DNA of 64,000 bases from Paenibacillus sp. J23TS9 (GTDB taxonomy: Bacteria > Bacillota > Bacilli > Paenibacillales > Paenibacillaceae): contig NZ_BOSG01000004.1 of assembly GCF_018403225.1 (NCBI RefSeq), positions 372,001 through 436,000 on the forward strand, given 5' to 3'. Shown one piece after another: positions 60,769-64,000 of this stretch. Within the stretch, counting starts at the first letter, position 1, and each line of letters opens with the position of its first letter. The translations under genes were made by a program, and so were the position numbers. The notes beneath the pieces were generated by a model, which was not told the origin of the DNA, searched no databases, and saw only the letters and a list, made by a program, of their open reading frames with translations.

Positions 60769-61797
60769 TTAACTAGTTCTTATTACTCCATATGGTGTAT
60801 TAAAAATCTGCGCTCCTCCAGTTGCCTTAAATGTTGTGATAGCTCCAATATCAATTGTACCCCTGATGGTTACAATCGCTCCATTTTCTGCCGAAATCCC
60901 TGTGGTATTATTGGAACCTGTATTATTTGAAGAAAACACCAAAAACCCAGACATCATGCTAATACAAACAGGTTTATTAACAAAGTTGGTAAATGATACA
61001 TCCAGTCCTTGGCCAGTAAAAATAATGCCATATTGGAATGTTGAATAAAATTGACAACTCGTAATATTTACTCTTGATGAAGAATAATCTCTTGAATCTA
61101 TACATTGCGCAAACTTCAATCCGTAAAACGAAATATTCCATACTGTACAACCTAATATTTTAATATACCCTGTAATATCTACTGATAAATTAGTATTTGG
61201 ATACCATGGACGAAATTCTAATTTATATGGACCATCAAATCCACTGATATCAATCATGCTCTCTGAGTAAATTCCTGCCCTAATAGCTATAGTTACATTT
61301 CCAATAAGATGCTTTTTTATTTGCGATAAACAGAAACTTATTGTTCTACAGGGTGTATTCTCAGATCCGCGCCCAGGTGTATCTATCCCTGCCGATCCAT
61401 CCACATAAAACATTCTTCCTACTTGGTCTCCTGTATCAACAGTTGGGATATAAGATAATATGTTACCAGAGTGGATAACCTGGTTAGATTGAATAGTTAG
61501 GTTATTAGTTATATTCCCTCCACTCATTGGTAACCTTTTATTCATCTCATCTGTAATATTTTTAATTGCTTTTGATGTAGCAGCCGTTGATTCCAATTCA
61601 CTGTTCGTCGCATTCGACAGCTGCACAATTCCCTTCTGAGTAGTACTCGCATCTGGTACATTAACCTTAATATTCCCTACAGCCTCGTCAATCTTATCCC
61701 AGTTTTCATTCAGCATCGTCTTAACATTAAAAGTATCGTTCCCATCTGTTGCCGGGTCTTTCTTCAACAGCCCCAGATTCGGTGTATTGCTCGCCAT
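60769..61797 (-). CDS. Phage tail fibre / receptor-binding protein
   Basis: A 342-residue tail fibre. The N-terminus (ASNTPNLGLLKKDPATDGNDTFNVKTMLNENWDKIDEA) is the baseplate-attachment domain common in Firmicute tails. The repeat DASTTQKGIVQLSNATNSELESTAATSKAIK is the trimeric tail-fibre repeat. The C-terminal ~200 residues look like a right-handed beta-helix (periodic ITGYIKILGCTVWNISFYGL, VNITSCQFYSTFQYGIIF). ATG at 61797 is chosen over one 2 codons upstream (61803). Its C-terminal half is notably AT-rich compared with the baseplate genes. Confidence 0.83.
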   Translation of the reverse strand: MASNTPNLGLLKKDPATDGNDTFNVKTMLNENWDKIDEAVGNIKVNVPDASTTQKGIVQLSNATNSELESTAATSKAIKNITDEMNKRLPMSGGNITNNLTIQSNQVIHSGNILSYIPTVDTGDQVGRMFYVDGSAGIDTPGRGSENTPCRTISFCLSQIKKHLIGNVTIAIRAGIYSESMIDISGFDGPYKLEFRPWYPNTNLSVDITGYIKILGCTVWNISFYGLKFAQCIDSRDYSSSRVNITSCQFYSTFQYGIIFTGQGLDVSFTNFVNKPVCISMMSGFLVFSSNNTGSNNTTGISAENGAIVTIRGTIDIGAITTFKATGGAQIFNTPYGVIRTS

Positions 61798-61799
61798 GC

Positions 61800-62366
61800 T
61801 CAAGCACCTCCTGCAAATTTGTTTAATGGTATTTGTTGCAGTTGATCCAGCGTGACCACCCCATGAAGGTCGCGGATCAACAGATAGTTAAAGGCATACT
61901 TCACCGCCAAGTGGGCTGGTTTGATTTCTTCCAAAGCCGCTTTCAAATCCTCGAGATTCGGCGGAATGCCGACGGTATCGATAAACTTGACTGTAAAGCC
62001 CCATCCCTCAGGCTGAAAAGATACCTCCACCTTTCCACCGTCATAGGCTTCGGCCACGTTTTTGACGAGAGCCCCGGAGAACTGGCCCGCACCGCGCAGC
62101 TTGGATTCCACCACAGCACGCCTTTGCTCTAAAGGCTTAGCCGAGTCGGTGGGAATACCAAGCTCAACCTCCCAACGACTCAGACCCCAGGTTGCTGTGC
62201 GTACGTAAAATTGTGCGGCTGCCGCTTCCAGTGCCTGATACAGCAGATCCATCTCCCTGCCCTTGGCATCCATGTCCGATTGCATCACTCGTGAGTTCTC
62301 GTAGTACGCTGGCAGATAAGAAAACAGCTCGCGTCCCCGCAAGCTGCTCCATTCACTTTTATTCAC
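61800..62366 (-). CDS. xkdU: Phage baseplate protein, YmfQ/XkdU (DUF2313) family
   Basis: A 188-residue baseplate component. LFSYLPAYYENSRVMQSDMDAKGREMDLL at the N-terminus and TATWGLSRWEVELGIPTDS are typical of DUF2313. It sits directly after the XkdT gene, overlapping by 8 nt, exactly as in PBSX and similar contractile tails. It probably anchors the fibre to the baseplate wedge. Confidence 0.9.
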   Translation of the reverse strand: MNKSEWSSLRGRELFSYLPAYYENSRVMQSDMDAKGREMDLLYQALEAAAAQFYVRTATWGLSRWEVELGIPTDSAKPLEQRRAVVESKLRGAGQFSGALVKNVAEAYDGGKVEVSFQPEGWGFTVKFIDTVGIPPNLEDLKAALEEIKPAHLAVKYAFNYLLIRDLHGVVTLDQLQQIPLNKFAGGA

Positions 62367-63513
62367 TTACGCTCACCGTCCCCAGTACCGCCACCTCGCC
62401 AGACCCGATTTCAATATTCTGCTGAGCTGTGTTCCCGTTAATGGTCAGATCTGAATAATCCACGATGATCGGAATGTCGAGGAGTACGGCGGCAATCCGC
62501 GTATAGCGCACCAAGGGATCTTTCCGGTTAAAGGCAATTTGCTGCAAATAGGCTTGAATCCCGTCTCCGATGAGTTTCTGGATTTCTTCCAGCGTTGACG
62601 GCTTCTCCTGTGTACGCTGGACTTTGACGGTGATATCGATCGCAACCTCCTCCGCAGGCATCGCGGTCACCACGGGGCCTGCCGGGGCCAGCCCTTCGCC
62701 CTGCCCGTCCCGGGTCGGATCGATATGCTGCTGCACGGCTTCCACAATTTCTGCGCTTGCCGCACGCTTGTCTGTATCCAAAAGGTACAGTGCAACCGTG
62801 CCGGGCCCCTTCCATAAAGAGACTACTTCAACGCCGCCAACACCGGCGATTTCATTCGCCCACTGCATATACTGTGCCTTGTTTCCGCTTGTCCCTTGGC
62901 TGCGAACCTTCGCGTAGAAACGCTCCAACAGCGACTGGTCCGTCTCAGTATCCGCCCCGCTTCTTGTCGGTTCGGGATTTGTAACAGATGTAATACCGCT
63001 TACTGACGAAAACATCAACTGTATCACGCCTGCGGGTACGTTGCTGTTTTTCCCGGGCGTAACTGCCCGTATGGCTGTCGATGCTGCACCGTTCTCGTCC
63101 AAAACAACCGCTTTCGTTGTGACGAATTCCACCGCGAGCTCACCAGATACGTCATCCGCCGGGGTAGCAACAAAAGTTCCTAAAGGCACCTTCGTTCCTG
63201 GTTTTCCTGTAAATACTACACGCCCTGATGAAGCTACCGCTTCACGCCTTGTTATGCCATGCTCCGCTGTCCGCAAATCCAGTTCAGCCGAGCGGAAATA
63301 GTCGGTATCGCTGGCCGCCGTGCTGGCAAACCCACGTCTCAGCAGCTCCTGCGCCCAAATCGCCGCCTCAGACAGCATAAACGCGACCGGAGCCTGTGCA
63401 TCCCAAATAAAAGAGCCTTCAGATTTATCGATATCCGAAGGCACCTTATCCAGCATACGGTTTAATATTTCTTCTTCCGTTTGTTCCTGCAAATATTGCG
63501 GCAAGTCTGCCAT
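62359..63513 (-). CDS. xkdT: Phage baseplate assembly protein J, XkdT-like
   Basis: A 384-residue baseplate J protein. RMLDKVPSDIDKSEGSFIWDAQAPVAFMLSEAAIWAQELL and GTFVATPADDVSGELAVEFVTTKAVVLDENG are typical of the XkdT group. It builds the wedge of the contractile tail baseplate. Its start overlaps the stop of the DUF2634 gene (TAATG). Order XkdR-S-T-U is preserved. Confidence 0.92.
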   Translation of the reverse strand: MADLPQYLQEQTEEEILNRMLDKVPSDIDKSEGSFIWDAQAPVAFMLSEAAIWAQELLRRGFASTAASDTDYFRSAELDLRTAEHGITRREAVASSGRVVFTGKPGTKVPLGTFVATPADDVSGELAVEFVTTKAVVLDENGAASTAIRAVTPGKNSNVPAGVIQLMFSSVSGITSVTNPEPTRSGADTETDQSLLERFYAKVRSQGTSGNKAQYMQWANEIAGVGGVEVVSLWKGPGTVALYLLDTDKRAASAEIVEAVQQHIDPTRDGQGEGLAPAGPVVTAMPAEEVAIDITVKVQRTQEKPSTLEEIQKLIGDGIQAYLQQIAFNRKDPLVRYTRIAAVLLDIPIIVDYSDLTINGNTAQQNIEIGSGEVAVLGTVSVSE

Positions 63514-63968
63514 TAGATCACCACGCTTTCGATTGTTTCCATTTCATCATGGACGTTCGTAATGCGGCAGCTGAAGCGGCATGCTTCTCCTTCCCAGTCA
63601 AAGGCAAACTGATCCACGCTCTGTGTCCTTGCATCGGACAGCAGCGTTTCGGTAACCATGCGCCGAACTTCGCTTTCCTGAAGCGCCCGGCTGCTGCTGC
63701 CGATCAGACCCTCCAGTTCGCTGCCGTAATCCCGGGAGTAAATCACATAGCGGTACCGCGGCGTACGGATGGCTTTTTCGCACCAAATGACCCAAGCGTC
63801 CTTATCACCGCCCACCGTCATTTTGCGTGTCGGCGACATGACAAATTCGCCAGCCTCAAAATCAAAGCGCCAGCTTCGCCCGAAAATTGCCCCGTTCTTC
63901 TCGAGTGCTTCTGGTTCTGTTACGTCCGTCCACACCATATCCACCGTCTCAGGAAATAGATTAGCCAT
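63513..63968 (-). CDS. xkdS: Phage tail protein, XkdS (DUF2634) family
   Basis: A 151-residue protein of the DUF2634/XkdS family (lysozyme gp25-like baseplate component). MTVGGDKDAWVIWCEKAIRTPRYRYVIYSRDYGSELEGLIG is diagnostic. AAGGTGG precedes the ATG, which overlaps the upstream gene end by 8 nt. The next gene begins at its stop codon. Confidence 0.9.
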   Translation of the reverse strand: MANLFPETVDMVWTDVTEPEALEKNGAIFGRSWRFDFEAGEFVMSPTRKMTVGGDKDAWVIWCEKAIRTPRYRYVIYSRDYGSELEGLIGSSSRALQESEVRRMVTETLLSDARTQSVDQFAFDWEGEACRFSCRITNVHDEMETIESVVI

Positions 63969-64000
63969 GTCCGTTCACCACCTTACTTACAACGACCACG
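63961..64000 (-). CDS. Phage tail protein, probable XkdR (DUF2577), only 3' end in window
   Basis: Only the last twelve codons and stop are visible (VVVVSKVVNGHG). The family is inferred from position: XkdR normally precedes XkdS, and a hydrophobic C-terminal beta-strand followed by a short tail fits. It overlaps the XkdS start by 8 nt. Confidence 0.5.
   Translation of the reverse strand, partial: VVVVSKVVNGHG

Overview
The window looks like a chromosomal segment of a spore-forming Firmicute, most likely Paenibacillus or a close relative. Supporting signs are strong AAGGAGG-type ribosome binding sites, moderate GC, an H-type small acid-soluble spore protein, a SleB/CwlJ-type cell wall hydrolase, a Ku/LigD end-joining set split into separate polypeptides, a sigma-M-like ECF sigma factor with its anti-sigma factor, and a PBSX-like phage tail module. 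No rRNA, tRNA, CRISPR array or insertion sequence was seen.

Layout. 1-11160: a ten-gene minus-strand operon (its last gene runs off the left edge) encodes a cystine-type ABC importer, two flavin-dependent monooxygenases, two M20 amidohydrolases, a sarcosine-oxidase-like flavoenzyme and a DinB-fold protein. A LysR regulator lies upstream and a GNAT acetyltransferase diverges from it. The set recalls the Bacillus subtilis ytlI/ytmI-ytnM cluster (AscR, SnaA, TcyJKLMN, CmoO, CmoJ, SndA), which imports and salvages S-modified cysteines, but the accessory enzymes differ. 11170-13690: a methyltransferase, an APH-type kinase, SspH and an acidic small protein. 13876-17124: Ku, LigD ligase and LigD polymerase, with a decayed sigma/anti-sigma relic in between. 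17462-26634: envelope genes (YitT, YnfA, cardiolipin synthase, M23 peptidase plus bactofilin, an ABC-2 exporter, an LCP protein, a sugar transferase, a PilZ-like protein). 26691-27470: an XRE regulator with an operator array, and a 48-residue small protein. 27747-32345: the glutamate synthase large subunit.

32824-35988: a YhgE/Pip membrane protein and its TetR regulator, each preceded by the same 23-bp operator. 36156-43462: a diacylglycerol-glucosyltransferase-type enzyme, a UPF0173 hydrolase, a SleB-type hydrolase, ThpR, an ABC exporter and a 2-hydroxyacid dehydrogenase. 43512-48842: a TRM11-like methyltransferase, a second LLM monooxygenase, a dGTPase, and the anti-sigma/sigma pair. 49054-54762: a five-gene oligopeptide ABC transporter operon. 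55391-58684: glpD and glpK with a cre-like site. 59174-64000: the 3' end of a PBSX-type contractile tail module (XkdR-S-T-U, tail fibre, holin, endolysin), which runs off the right edge.

Regulatory DNA is the most informative non-coding content. It includes a GATAC-N5-GTNAC operator family (four copies before the XRE gene and one before a zinc-ribbon gene), a TGACC-N13-GGTCA TetR operator pair, two diverged copies of a dispersed ~140-170-bp non-coding repeat 41 kb apart, and an apparent ATA initiation codon in the sarcosine-oxidase-like gene. All functional names rest on reading motifs and recalling families; no database search was possible.
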